60,104 bases of DNA, from positions 165,350-225,453 of the forward strand of contig NW_013524649.1 in the NCBI RefSeq assembly GCF_000250985.1, read 5' to 3'. The notes under the pieces are model-generated. The model ran no database searches. It was not told where the DNA came from and saw nothing but the letters and a program-made list of their open reading frames with translations. The position numbers and the translations under genes were made by a program. This document shows, piece by piece, positions 27,438 to 37,125 of this stretch; position 1 is the stretch's first letter; each line of letters opens with the position of its first letter. The stretch comes from Nematocida parisii ERTm1. Its lineage: Eukaryota > Microsporidia.

Positions 27438-28196
27438 TTAATTTGTATAATTAGCTGGTGGTATATATGTGCTGTTATTAACACTATTAAACTCCTGATT
27501 ACTATTATGCACGAATAAGAGCTTTATCCATGTTTTAATTAAATGTAGGATGCTTTTAATTTTAGTGTCAATTTTATTAAAGAAATTATATATAGAGGCG
27601 TTAACACCAAGGTACCCTCCAGCAAAAATTACTATGCTTGCCATTAATATTGTAATTATTGCCACTAATAGCAACAAAATTGCTATTCTTGTAATAATAT
27701 GTATAGTAAAATCCAGTGATATGAACTTTTTATCGCATGTATTTATATCTACAATATAATCATTAGCTTTTTGCTTTCTAGACGGTCTTTGATTATTGAT
27801 AGCCTCTGCATTATTGATATTTAGTGGAATCATAGGAAGAAGACCTGGTTCATTTTCTGTTGCATTGTAGAAATTTGCTTTTTCAGTTTCTGTACGGTTG
27901 TTTCTGAGCGGTATTGGGGCTTCCAGATTTTTATTCGGGCTATTATAATAACTTGTACTAGCAATATCAGATTTGGAATACAAATTATCATTTGTAGGCT
28001 CAACTAATGGACTAATTTTTTGGAATAGACTAGTCCAATATCGCTTATCTGTAATATTGTTATTTTTTAAATATTGGTCTTGTAAGCTAGGGTCGATTAA
28101 AAATAAAGTTTCTGGCAGCGTGGTGGATGGTGCATTTGGGTCATTGAAACTTAATTGTTCGGATTCTGAATTTTTGGGGCGTTTATTATCATCCAT
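27438..28196 (-). CDS. Membrane protein, single central span (unknown)
   Basis: 252 aa. It is a hydrophilic, Asn/Pro-rich N-terminal part (NKRPKNSESEQLSF, NDPNAPSTTLPETLF), then one strong span at about 168-193 (ITRIAILLLLVAIITILMAS), and about 60 residues after it that include a second, weaker amphipathic segment ending in an Asn-rich tail with possible N-glycosylation sites (NSTY, NYTN). There is no signal peptide or named domain. It shares design, strand and neighbourhood with the two preceding genes, but I see no clear sequence similarity among the three. Confidence 0.65.
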   Translation of the reverse strand: MDDNKRPKNSESEQLSFNDPNAPSTTLPETLFLIDPSLQDQYLKNNNITDKRYWTSLFQKISPLVEPTNDNLYSKSDIASTSYYNSPNKNLEAPIPLRNNRTETEKANFYNATENEPGLLPMIPLNINNAEAINNQRPSRKQKANDYIVDINTCDKKFISLDFTIHIITRIAILLLLVAIITILMASIVIFAGGYLGVNASIYNFFNKIDTKIKSILHLIKTWIKLLFVHNSNQEFNSVNNSTYIPPANYTN

Positions 28197-28691
28197 ATCT
28201 ATTTAAGTTTGTACAAAAGTTTTAAAATATATAATTTTATTTTTTTAAATTATAACCAAATGGGAAATATTGCACAAGCTAGCAGATTGTTTTTCTTTTA
28301 ATTTAATCATTATAAACATTTTATATACAAACAATTTATGTAAATAATAAATTAATCTAAATTCGTTTATATTAAAATGCTGCTGCATAATAAACACAAA
28401 GACAAAGAAACTGTAGCCTTTAAAACATGCTTAAGATTCTTGTAAAACACGAAATATTTAATTATAAACTTATTTAAGTGTATCCCAAGTATTGTGATTA
28501 TTTAAAAGCTATACTGCTTGTTTTGTTACACAAAGAAATCTTGGGCACTAGCTGTACTTAAACTATACTAGAAAAATTTGGGAGTCTAGTTATATTTTAT
28601 TTATATGCTAAGAAAGATAGAGTGGCTATTTGTAATAAGGGTTGTATCTTAATATAGAGGCATAGTATACATTACAGAAGCGGATGGTTTA
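28197..28691. other. AT-rich intergenic region
   Basis: 495 bp between the start of the membrane-protein gene and the 3' end of the CAP-G gene. I see no ORF above background and no RNA-like element. Confidence 0.5.
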
Positions 28692-30860
28692 TTATTCTCT
28701 GCTTATGAGATCAAACAAGATGTTCTTTACCACATCATTATCTGGCAGTATTTTAACTGTTTGTTTGCTTAGTGCGCTCGATAGTTCAATTGCAAGGGTC
28801 TTCTCTTCCTCTGAAAGTGTATATTTCAGCACAGATACCTTGCTTAGCAAATCTAAGTGTCTTTGAAGTATCTCTTTCTTCTCTTTTAGTGGCATTTTGT
28901 CTGTGCTTGTGCTTAGCGCTTTCAAAACAACAGAAAGAACCTCAAGCAATAGGTCTGTTTCTGTGGTAGCATTTTCTTGCTGGCTTTCAAACCAATATAC
29001 TATTTGGTCGTTAAATACCTTCCAGTGCTTTATCTGTGAAACTGCCTTGGTGTATACAGTAAATACCACTGAGTGATTATTTCTAAAGTATTCGTAAAAG
29101 AACACATGTAAGTATTGGGCATCTTCTAAATTAGTCTGTTCAGAATAGAACCGGACTATCAGTTTTTCTAGCAGCTCTGTTCTTTGTTCTTCTGTGGGCA
29201 GCCCCGACAGAAGCATTTTTGTAACTGATTTATCCTGAAGGGTAAATTCTACTGTCTTTACCAGCTCAAAAGCCAAATTGAATATATCCCGTCTTTCCCT
29301 AAAAATGGCAGACAAATCAACTAGTGCACATAATGCACTTTGTGAATTCTGCTTTGCCAGAGCCAGCAACTGTTCAAGAGCCTCGTCACAGCTATTTATT
29401 TCAGATGCGTACAACACCAAAAGTCTAATACAACACTCTTTTATATCCAAGTCAGAAGAGAATATTGCAGTTCTGTATTTCATCTCAATCATCTGGTATA
29501 CAGACGGAAAACTTTCAACAGAAAACTCTCTGGCTTTCATAAGCGCCTCTGCGAATAAAACCTGCGTTCTTTCCTCCCCAACCGAAAGCGCTTTTATATA
29601 GAACTTGTCGCTGTGCGATCCGCTGCATGCTTTTATTATCATGTGGCACACCGAGTTTACTACCCCACCCAGCAGTCGCGCTGGCTGCGACAGAATGTAT
29701 AATCCGCACTTTATCAGAAGATTTCTTTCATTGCTCTGAAATACATCGTAGTACTCTAAAAGAGCAAATAGTGCATGGGCCAGAGTACCTTCATACTGAT
29801 CGCTGCTATCAACAGAACAGGACGCATCAGCAATAGACTTTAAAAGAACTGGCATCTCTGGTAGAAATAAATTATCTCTTCCCCTATCTCTGTCTATGTG
29901 CTCAAGTGACACCCACATAAGAAATAAAAGAGATGGTGTAGCTCTTTCTAGAAACTCTTCTGTAAAACCATCTGCATATTCATATCTCTTCATTAGTTCC
30001 TTTAAAATTCTCTCCAAAGATTTGTTGTTTCTGTTTTCCAGATAGAATGCATTTGTGAACATCTCATACTTCCCCAGAAAAACCTCCTCAAAAATCACTT
30101 CAATTCTTTCAATCGACTTTTTTCTTATTTCCGGCACTCTTTCCTCCTCTAATGCTTGTAGTAATCCAGACCTTTGCTCAAGTGAAAGACCGTCCTCCCA
30201 TGGTATAAGAGAAAGCTTGCTCATCACAAAAACCATCCGAACACCTTCGCTTACATCCGCAGCCCTGCTAATTATTGCCTCGATTGTGCTTTTATTTACC
30301 ACAATATACTGCAGTACTAACTTGCGTACTTCTGCTGACGAATCATACCTAAGTAAGTCTTTGAATAGCTTGTAGAACTGTAGCCCATTTTCAATCGCTG
30401 TTTCCTGATACTTCGCTGCTATTCTAACTGCCTGTGTTCTTACATTTACTTCTTTATCAAATAGTTTCTCTCCTATTTTTACCTTTACTATTTCCCACAG
30501 CCTAGGACTAACACTATCTAAGTGCTCCATACAGCTCCAAAGAAGCGAAAGACTATTATACCGCACATGTTTTAATTTTGAATCTATACCCCGCACCAGA
30601 TACTTTATTAAGTTGTGCATAAAATTTCTTCCTGTTTTTGCGTGTTTTAGCCTTTTCATTAGCTCATTCATAAACTGAAGCAGGCTCTTTGGGAGGTCTC
30701 CCTTTTTACATCCTATTATTATGCTGGTGCACTCGCAGAATTCTTTGAATATATGGGTTGTATCTCCTTCTAATATTAATTCTTCCAGTTGTACCAGAGC
30801 CTCTCTTGATTCTTGTATTTGCTCTGTCTGCACTTTATTCAGCAGACTCCCAACACTCAT
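28692..30860 (-). CDS. YCG1: Condensin subunit CAP-G (Ycg1/Cnd3)
   Basis: 722 aa, shorter than yeast Ycg1 (over 1000). CAP-G is a HEAT-repeat condensin subunit that binds DNA with the kleisin and is needed for mitotic chromosome compaction. The N-terminal region has FMNELMKRLKHAK, LIKYLVRGIDSKLKHVRY (the family's FLLRGVESKDKNVRYR) and LFDKEVNVRTQAVRIAAKYQ, the characteristic HEAT repeats. The remainder is helical and diverged. It is divergent from RPB6 with 30 bp between start codons. Cohesin-associated HEAT proteins are the main alternative but lack the RGIDSK block. Confidence 0.8.
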   Translation of the reverse strand: MSVGSLLNKVQTEQIQESREALVQLEELILEGDTTHIFKEFCECTSIIIGCKKGDLPKSLLQFMNELMKRLKHAKTGRNFMHNLIKYLVRGIDSKLKHVRYNSLSLLWSCMEHLDSVSPRLWEIVKVKIGEKLFDKEVNVRTQAVRIAAKYQETAIENGLQFYKLFKDLLRYDSSAEVRKLVLQYIVVNKSTIEAIISRAADVSEGVRMVFVMSKLSLIPWEDGLSLEQRSGLLQALEEERVPEIRKKSIERIEVIFEEVFLGKYEMFTNAFYLENRNNKSLERILKELMKRYEYADGFTEEFLERATPSLLFLMWVSLEHIDRDRGRDNLFLPEMPVLLKSIADASCSVDSSDQYEGTLAHALFALLEYYDVFQSNERNLLIKCGLYILSQPARLLGGVVNSVCHMIIKACSGSHSDKFYIKALSVGEERTQVLFAEALMKAREFSVESFPSVYQMIEMKYRTAIFSSDLDIKECCIRLLVLYASEINSCDEALEQLLALAKQNSQSALCALVDLSAIFRERRDIFNLAFELVKTVEFTLQDKSVTKMLLSGLPTEEQRTELLEKLIVRFYSEQTNLEDAQYLHVFFYEYFRNNHSVVFTVYTKAVSQIKHWKVFNDQIVYWFESQQENATTETDLLLEVLSVVLKALSTSTDKMPLKEKKEILQRHLDLLSKVSVLKYTLSEEEKTLAIELSSALSKQTVKILPDNDVVKNILFDLISRE

Positions 30861-30890
30861 AAAAATAAATGAAATCTTGAAAAATTTACT

Positions 30891-31259
30891 ATGTCAGACC
30901 AAGAGAGCAGAGAAAGTTATGGGAGTGATGATAAAACATTTGAAGAAAACAACGAAGAAATTCTACTAGAAACCGCAGAGAATGACATGGGAAATAAAGA
31001 GCCAGAGATAGAAGCAGAAAAAAGATTTACTTCGCCAATTATGACAAAATTTGAGCGGGCAAAGATTCTAGGAATACGTGCGCAGCAGATAAGTATGTCA
31101 GCACCAATTATGGTAGAGTATGGGGATGAGACAGATCCTGTGGAAATAGCAAAGAAAGAATTAAAAGAGAAAAAAACACCTTTAATTGTATTAAGGCGGC
31201 TTCCAGATAATACATATGAGAAATGGGCAGTAAAAGATCTTATAAACTTTTATGACTAG
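30891..31259 (+). CDS. RPO26: RNA polymerase subunit RPB6 (ABC23), shared by Pol I, II and III
   Basis: 122 aa. RPB6 stabilises the clamp base of all three nuclear polymerases. The acidic N-terminal tail is followed by the conserved core [19 protein letters not shown], then [17 protein letters not shown] and [16 protein letters not shown], equivalent to the family's TDPLEIAxKEL and RRYLPDGSYEDW. The length fits the family. The start follows AAAAATTTACT directly, and only 30 bp separate it from the CAP-G start, so the upstream elements of one gene must lie in the coding region of the other. Confidence 0.95.
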   Translation: MSDQESRESYGSDDKTFEENNEEILLETAENDMGNKEPEIEAEKRFTSPIMTKFERAKILGIRAQQISMSAPIMVEYGDETDPVEIAKKELKEKKTPLIVLRRLPDNTYEKWAVKDLINFYD

Positions 31260-31628
31260 AGTCTGGGTATACTAAGAATTAAAGAATATTTACCTGTATT
31301 TATACTTCTATGAGTAAAGGTTGTTATGTGTATATCAGAGAATTATGAAGTATTTAGAGCATTTAGATTATATTTGAGTGTGTTGTGCGGTGTTTGGGGT
31401 GTAATTTGTTTTTACTATTTACTAATGGAGCATTATGGTTTGGTATATGTTCTAAATGGGAATTTGAAGACTATTTTGGGCTTCATGGTGTTCTATGGGT
31501 AGAAACCTGTCTAATTACATGTATTATTTCTTAACTTAGTATTAATTATATGCTATTTCTGTTTTTATGTCATAATATTTCTTATATGTTAAGAAAAGAG
31601 TGTAAAGTAATTTTACAATTAGTTTTTT
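31260..31628. other. Spacer between RPB6 and the kinesin gene
   Basis: About 370 bp. It holds a possible 58-codon membrane ORF (31326-31502) with TATTTATAC about 30 nt before it. Nothing else was recognised. Confidence 0.4.
31326..31502 (+). CDS. Possible 58-aa membrane micro-protein
   Basis: ATG-started frame of 58 codons. The first 17 residues are polar (MCISENYEVFRAF), followed by one hydrophobic span (LYLSVLCGVWGVICFYYLLM) and a weaker second segment ending in a stop. The base composition is less AT-biased at third positions than in the surrounding spacer, and a TATA-like string lies upstream. It faintly recalls small signal-peptidase subunits, but I could not confirm any family. It may be a chance ORF. 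Confidence 0.35.
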   Translation: MCISENYEVFRAFRLYLSVLCGVWGVICFYYLLMEHYGLVYVLNGNLKTILGFMVFYG

Positions 31629-33242
31629 ATGAACAAAGTAGAAGCACTTATACGAATACGCCCTTTATCGCCCGAAGAGAAGAGCACCGGGGTAAAGCAG
31701 GGGTGGTACAAGCTGGGAGATAGAGGCATTATCCAGCACTTAAACAGCTATGGACAGGAAGTATCCGCGCAGACTCTACTATTTGATTGGGTTTTTGATG
31801 AGGAGTCAAAAAATGAAGATCTATTTACTCATATAAACAGTACAGTAGATGAGTCTCTGTATGGTGTAAACGTGTGCGTAATTGCGTATGGCCAGACGTC
31901 TTCTGGGAAAACCCATACAATGAAGGGAATCCTGCCAGAGAACTACTATGCAGAGCCAAGTGAGAACAGAAATGAGAATGTACACAGTTCTATGAACATG
32001 GCAAGAAATGGGACAGGATGTGTTTCTGATCCTGGTATAATTCCTAAATCACTTAATTGGATATTTAGTAAAAAAACTCAGCACAGAATAAGCCTGTCAT
32101 ATGTTGAAGTGTACAATGAGAACATATACGATTTACTAGGCGATCCGTCCGAACCACTTCAGATACGAGAGTCTGCAGATGGGGATGTATACATTAAAGA
32201 TGTTTCTGAGATAGAAGTGTTTACAAAGAACGAGGCTGCAGAACTATTCAGAAAGGGAAATTCAATTAGAAAAGTCTCTGCAACCAGAATGAATAGGGAA
32301 AGCAGTCGGAGTCATGCAGTTTTAAAGCTTACAATTAGGCTAAAAGGAGTGCGGTCTTCTTTGGTTTTTGTTGACCTTGCTGGGTCAGAGAGGGTCAGCT
32401 CTGCGCGTACCTCTGGCACTACACTTAAAGAGGGCGCATGCATTAACAAAAGCCTTTTGGCTCTAACGAGCGTTATTTCAAAACTTTCCAAAAAGCAAGC
32501 ACATATTCCTTATCGAGATGCCAAACTAACCAGATTGCTTCAGCCTTCTTTTTCTGGTTCTTCAAAGACGGTTCTGATTTGTGCTATTTCGCCCACGCCT
32601 AGCTGTATTGATGAGACTATTTCTACTCTTTCACTAGCAAGCAGGGCCAGAAACATAGAAATCAAGCCCACCCAGAAGCCGCAAGTAAGGAAAGAATCAA
32701 AAGACTCAAAAGTATCATATATAAAGATGAAAGAGATAACTAGCGTATTAGACCTGGCTAAAAATCAGATTAGAGACATTAAAGAAGGCATCAACCAGGT
32801 AAATTCACTAGTGTTTAATATTTGCCAACAGGCGAGCTTATCACTGAATAGCCAGCAGATACGGCTGAGCACTTTGAATTCTATTCTTAAAGAAATCAGA
32901 AGAGAGAAGGAAGAAAGCGTGGATAAGCTTTCTCTTCTGTCCAATTCTGTCCAATATTTGCTTAAACAGGAAGAGCACATCTCGCAAAGTCTTAAGCCAG
33001 CGCCAGATGCAGTAATTCTTTTAGAGCACCTGGCAGAGGGCGATGCTATAATACAGCAGCAGAGAGCTCAAATAGAACAGCTTAAGAACAGCAAGTATAT
33101 TAACGAAACCAATATTTCCATGGCACTAGAAATAGACAGACTAAAGAAAGCAAATGAGAGAGAGAAAAGAATTATGCAGCTGGAAATAGCTCAGTTAAAA
33201 TCCCAGATAAGATCACTATCGCCATCTGACATGGCAGACTGA
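31629..33242 (+). CDS. Kinesin motor, N-terminal (CENP-E/kinesin-7-like)
   Basis: 537 aa. The motor domain covers about 1-355. It has the P-loop GQTSSGKT (88-95), switch I NRESSRSHA, switch II VDLAGSER, and PYRDAKLTRLLQPSFSGSSKT. Starting directly at VEALIRIRPLSPEEK with no N-terminal extension, together with the form of the C-terminal motor end (ICAISPTPSCIDETISTLSLASRAR), is most like kinesin-7. About 180 residues of coiled coil follow, with no tail domain visible, so the protein is very short for CENP-E. Roles in spindle or kinetochore transport are inferred from class. Confidence 0.9.
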   Translation: MNKVEALIRIRPLSPEEKSTGVKQGWYKLGDRGIIQHLNSYGQEVSAQTLLFDWVFDEESKNEDLFTHINSTVDESLYGVNVCVIAYGQTSSGKTHTMKGILPENYYAEPSENRNENVHSSMNMARNGTGCVSDPGIIPKSLNWIFSKKTQHRISLSYVEVYNENIYDLLGDPSEPLQIRESADGDVYIKDVSEIEVFTKNEAAELFRKGNSIRKVSATRMNRESSRSHAVLKLTIRLKGVRSSLVFVDLAGSERVSSARTSGTTLKEGACINKSLLALTSVISKLSKKQAHIPYRDAKLTRLLQPSFSGSSKTVLICAISPTPSCIDETISTLSLASRARNIEIKPTQKPQVRKESKDSKVSYIKMKEITSVLDLAKNQIRDIKEGINQVNSLVFNICQQASLSLNSQQIRLSTLNSILKEIRREKEESVDKLSLLSNSVQYLLKQEEHISQSLKPAPDAVILLEHLAEGDAIIQQQRAQIEQLKNSKYINETNISMALEIDRLKKANEREKRIMQLEIAQLKSQIRSLSPSDMAD

Positions 33243-33371
33243 GCAGTGTGTGATGTGCACTAATTGGCATCCGCATGTACAAATAGACTAAAAGAAATTG
33301 TAGAGATTATTATTCTAAATAACGGAAACAAATAGTTGAAAGAATAAAAATTATTTTTTTTTATTACCACC

Positions 33372-33881
33372 ATGCATATAAAAGAATACAAAGTACTTGC
33401 CTCTGAGAAGCCAACGGCTGCTAACCCAGTCCCACAGATCTTCTCAAACAATGTTTTTGCACAGAATGAGATCATTGCCAGAAGCAAAACATTCAGCTTA
33501 TTAAGAAAGCAGTACAAGATAAAACTTTCAAACGGTGTAGTCTTAAAGATGGAAGAAGTACCACAGCACAACGACGGGAAAGTAAGAACTTTTGGTGTCA
33601 GAGCAGCATACATCATTAAGAGAAAGACAGTGAATGTTCACAAGGAGATTAGAGCACTCTGCAGAGCAGAAGCTGTATTTAACTTATGGCAGGACCTTAG
33701 AAGCAGACACAGTGTAAGACCAGAAACTGTTGGAATTATTGAAGTAACTGAAATTCCCACAAAGGACATCACTAGCAAAGAGCTTTTACAAATTGCAACC
33801 AACCCAAGATACCCACTGTTTGACAAGAGAATCCCACACAGTGAGCCAACCTGCAAAGTAGTTGCTTATGACAGAGCATAA
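33372..33881 (+). CDS. RPL20: 60S ribosomal protein eL20 (L18a)
   Basis: 169 aa. It is a component of the large ribosomal subunit. It starts IKEYKVLASEKPT (the family's LREYQVVGRKLPT), then VFAQNEIIARSKTFSLLRKQYK, KVRTFGVRAAY, HKEIRALCRAEAVFNLWQDLRSRH and PLFDKRIPH. All blocks of the family are present in order, and there is no intron near the ATG. The start follows a T-rich run and ACCACC. Confidence 0.93.
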   Translation: MHIKEYKVLASEKPTAANPVPQIFSNNVFAQNEIIARSKTFSLLRKQYKIKLSNGVVLKMEEVPQHNDGKVRTFGVRAAYIIKRKTVNVHKEIRALCRAEAVFNLWQDLRSRHSVRPETVGIIEVTEIPTKDITSKELLQIATNPRYPLFDKRIPHSEPTCKVVAYDRA

Positions 33882-35019
33882 ATAAATTTATACTTTCTAT
33901 TTTTCTTTATCCGTATAACCACTTATTCTGTTCACTTCACAGACAAAACATTATGGCATTGTTTATTTTATTATGTAGATAAAACACCTATATAAATCTC
34001 TTGGCACGTATCTGATTATTATTCTAACCCGAATTATCTAATAATGAAACACTGCTGACATAACTTAGAGCATAGTCTAAATAAATTGCAAAATAGAATA
34101 AATTATGTAAATTTATTAACCAAAATATAATGCATACAGATTTAAATATAGTTGGCTTGGTTAATATGCTAAATTATATGGGTTCTTTAATGGTTAATAT
34201 TCTTTTTGTATAATTTATAGCTATACCTATTTTCATTATTTGTAAGGCATAAATAATGTTTTATTTTTAATAAATTATGCATAGTTCACATTATAAAATA
34301 CTTTTTTCTTCTTCTAGTTATAATATTTCTCGCTATATACACATTGAGCATATAAAAACAGTGGGAACATTGGCAATATAAGCTATACTTCTTTGATTTT
34401 TGTGTTCATCATTGCTCAATTGATTTTGCTGTTGTATAGGGTATTTATCGTTTTTATTCTATGTTTATACATGAAAACAGAAAGTGTATATATTTTATTG
34501 CAATAATTATTTAAATGGAAGGGTTTGTTTGCTTTAAGAATTAAATTCACTGAAAATTAAACAGCAGCAATTATAAATACAACAGGCCACCTAGGCATAT
34601 GCATATAAATAAGTAGCGCAAGATAAAAACATATAATATTTAAACTATAAAAACATTCAACAATTTATTACGCACGATCTTAATAATATAAACTATACAT
34701 GGCACACCTATTCTGTATAAACAAATATCACAGTAGAAGCAATTAATTTAGTAGGACAATAGTACTTTGATTTAAAGCAGTCTTGGGTCTTTTAAAGCAG
34801 TAAGAGAAGAAAGAAGCATACATTCACATTATATAGCGTTAAAATCTATTTTTTGGTATTTAAATTATATCATTGTGATTTAAAGGAGCGCGCCTAACAT
34901 ATACTTAATAGAATAACAAATATTTAAAATATTTCCTGAATAAGTATTATGAGTATGCTTAAATAAGCAATGTAGGAGTATAAACATAGCTCATTATATT
35001 AAACATAAATAAGGATTTA
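33882..35019. other. 1.1-kb intergenic region between convergent genes, no gene found
   Basis: This is the longest gap in the window. It lies between the 3' ends of eL20 and the FKBP gene, so it need not hold promoters for either. It is AT-rich with only short ORFs (none above about 35 codons). AACCCGAATTA occurs near 34027, and the string TTTAAAGCAGT is repeated near 34772 and 34795. I searched by eye for tRNA T-arms and found none. A small RNA gene cannot be excluded. Confidence 0.45.
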
Positions 35020-36185
35020 TTATTTTAGAATGCTGCACAGCTCAACTTGGAAAACAAGCAGTGAATTTGGAGGAATCGCACCCACTCTTGTAGATCCATA
35101 TCCTAGGCGGGGAGGAACTGTAATTGTTCTTTTGCCTCCAACGCGCATTCCTTCTATTCCCAGCTCTAATCCTCTAATAATTTGACCATCACCCATTCTA
35201 AAGACAAGACCGGATGACTTGTTTTTATCGACCATTTTATTATTCACAAATAGCGTATACTTAATCTTTACTTTGTCTGTCTTCCTTGCCACCTGTTTGT
35301 TTTTGGACTTAACCACGTCTACTATCTTTATTTCTTTTAAGTCTCTTTCTCTTTCAGCAAGTTTCTTCTCTTCCTTTGATAGTTTTTTTCCTTAGGTGCT
35401 GGGTCTTCTTCCTGCGGTTTATTTGATGACTTTTTCTTTGCCGCTGGACTTACTCCTAAGAACTGCTCCATCTTTTCGTCAGACAGAAACTCGTTATCGT
35501 TAATTTCTTCGCTTTCTTCTGATGCATCAGTGTATTCCTCACTATCGCAGGCGCATTCTTCAAAGAAATGCCCACATTCGTAGCACTTTTCTTCATCAGA
35601 CACCTCTTCATGATCCTCTTCAGGCGATACGTACCCAATTAGCTCAACTTCACCCTTTCCTACAATGAATAGCTGTAGCTCCTCATCTTCAAAGGTTTCT
35701 AAAGAGATTTCTGCTGTTTCAATTCGGTTTGGCACAAGATTTGCCAGAGTTACCTCCTCTCCATTCACTAAAAGGCAGAGTGAAAGTCTTTCAGAGTCGC
35801 AGGAAGCTATTGACACCAGAGTGTACACAGTTGGGCCGGTGACTAAAACCTTTTCGTTTTCTTTAATTCGTAATGTAACTAAAGAAGTACTCCCGCAAGG
35901 ACTTTTTTCATATTCACTTTCTAAATAAGAAATGTGTATTGCATTCTGCGTTGTAGTTGATAGCTTGAAATTCTCGCCTGGCTGAAGAATTGTATTTGCC
36001 ACAATAGCTTCATTAACGCCCGGAACAAGTGTGCAAAGGATTGTTTTATTCCCATTGCCGTCCACAGCAATTAATGAAGTGGGCTCTTTAGATGAGTCCT
36101 TCTTTATCAAAGTGAACTCGTGGAGAAGTGTCTCTGCCGATGTTTTAAAGATTGTCTCTTCTAGTATTTCTATTCCTTTGTTCAT
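35020..36185 (-). CDS. FPR4: Nucleolar-type FKBP peptidyl-prolyl isomerase (Fpr3/Fpr4-like), split by a -1 frame change
   Basis: Two frames make one gene. Frame 1 (36185-35337) gives an N-terminal nucleoplasmin-like beta domain (about 1-180), an acidic region with CYECGHFFEECACD, and a basic segment. Frame 2, shifted -1, continues with a Lys/Glu-rich linker and the FKBP domain: RMGDGQIIRGLELGIEGMRVGGKRTITVPPRLGYG. Joined length is about 388 aa, matching yeast Fpr3/Fpr4 (411/392 aa), histone-binding prolyl isomerases of the nucleolus. The frames meet at 35382-35388, A AAA AAC read in frame 1. Frame 1 stops about 15 codons later. Either the ribosome shifts, or one A has been lost from the A run by mutation or sequencing error. 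Confidence 0.8.
35382..35388 (-). other. Slippery heptamer A AAA AAC at the FKBP frame break
   Basis: In the upstream frame the codons are GAA AAA AAC TAT, so the seven bases fit the X XXY YYZ rule for -1 slippage exactly. Slipping back one base gives CTA as the next codon and opens the FKBP frame. The downstream sequence is purine-rich and I see no strong stem-loop or pseudoknot. A deletion of one A from an original A8 run would create the same string. Confidence 0.55.
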
Positions 36186-36670
36186 TAGTAAATTTTTTAA
36201 ATATCCATATTTATAAAGTCCGTTATTTCAGTGGAAACACACAGAAAATTCAATAAAACAAATGGATTATATCACAAAAACAGCAAATACCTTATATTTA
36301 TCTATAAGAAATTGCTACTACACAACAAAAAACAGCTCTAACATCCAGATATAGCCCGAAATTATACTGAAATATTCCTATAGTAAAACTGTACAGAAAG
36401 TATTTTTACATAGAATTCATTTTACTATACACTGCAAAGAATAAATTGTTGGCATAAAATATCAATCAATCAATTAGATACATGCCCATAATTAATCAGA
36501 GGTCTATACAGAGAACTAAACGAATTAAACAGATAAAAACCACAAAATACTCTAAAACACAAAATGCCATCATCTTAAATATGCTTTCCTACTTTTATTT
36601 TCTTTCCAAAATAATTTAACCTGACTAATTCTAGCATAAAACACTTATTGCTTTGTTATTTGCTTTGTTT
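36186..36670. other. Intergenic region upstream of the FKBP gene
   Basis: 485 bp. The FKBP promoter side has TATTTATAAA (plus strand) at 36209-36218 and AAATTTACTA just before the ATG. AGCCCGAAATTA lies near 36352. Only one short ORF (30 codons from 36281) is present, and I do not accept it. Confidence 0.45.
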
Positions 36671-37120
36671 TTACCGGATAAATCTCTGTTTAATCTCTTT
36701 TATCTTTGTTTCTTTATAGTTTATTGTCTTGTTGAGATAGTACCTTTCCTCTTCTACTTTTAATCTTTCCTCCATCACAGTTAGCTCATTAAACGAGTCT
36801 TCTTCTGTGCAAAGAATTTTAGTTAAGCTATCAAGTGTCTCTGTCATGTCCTGTATATCCGGCACCCTATTTACACTGCTATATATTAAATCGTCATATG
36901 TTGGGGATATGAATATGTGGTATGGAATAAGTGAGTCATATGCATTTGTGACACTTGTGAATGGTTCGATCCTTGGGTTTAGCACTTTGTCTTGGTCCCT
37001 CTTAAGCGCCTTAAGAATAATATCTTTATTTAACGGCGGGGCCAATCCGTGTAAAATATTTTCTGCCGGAATACTTGTCTCATACACATTTTCATGCATA
37101 AATAAAAGTTTTAATTCCAT
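36671..37120 (-). CDS. Hypothetical protein with C-terminal coiled coil
   Basis: 149 aa, ATG at 37120, 5 bp after the stop of the arrestin-like gene on the same strand. The N-terminal half is mixed (PAENILHGLAPPLNKDIILKALKRD, IPYHIFISPTYDDLIYS). The last 50 residues are a basic/acidic helix suited to a coiled coil (MEERLKVEEERYYLNKTINY). I do not recognise a family; a small subunit of a larger complex is plausible. The 5-bp spacing suggests that it lacks its own complete promoter, or that its promoter lies inside the neighbour. Confidence 0.65.
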   Translation of the reverse strand: MELKLLFMHENVYETSIPAENILHGLAPPLNKDIILKALKRDQDKVLNPRIEPFTSVTNAYDSLIPYHIFISPTYDDLIYSSVNRVPDIQDMTETLDSLTKILCTEEDSFNELTVMEERLKVEEERYYLNKTINYKETKIKEIKQRFIR

Positions 37121-37125
37121 TTTAT

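Noticed and set aside
35020-35316. FKBP domain as a separate 98-aa gene
   Set aside because: Its only nearby start is GTG, and the frame continues upstream for about 22 codons to the junction with the N-terminal frame, so it is the 3' part of the larger gene.
36950-36990. tRNA T-arm-like GGTTCGATCC
   Set aside because: The flanking bases cannot form the T stem, and the site is inside a coding frame.
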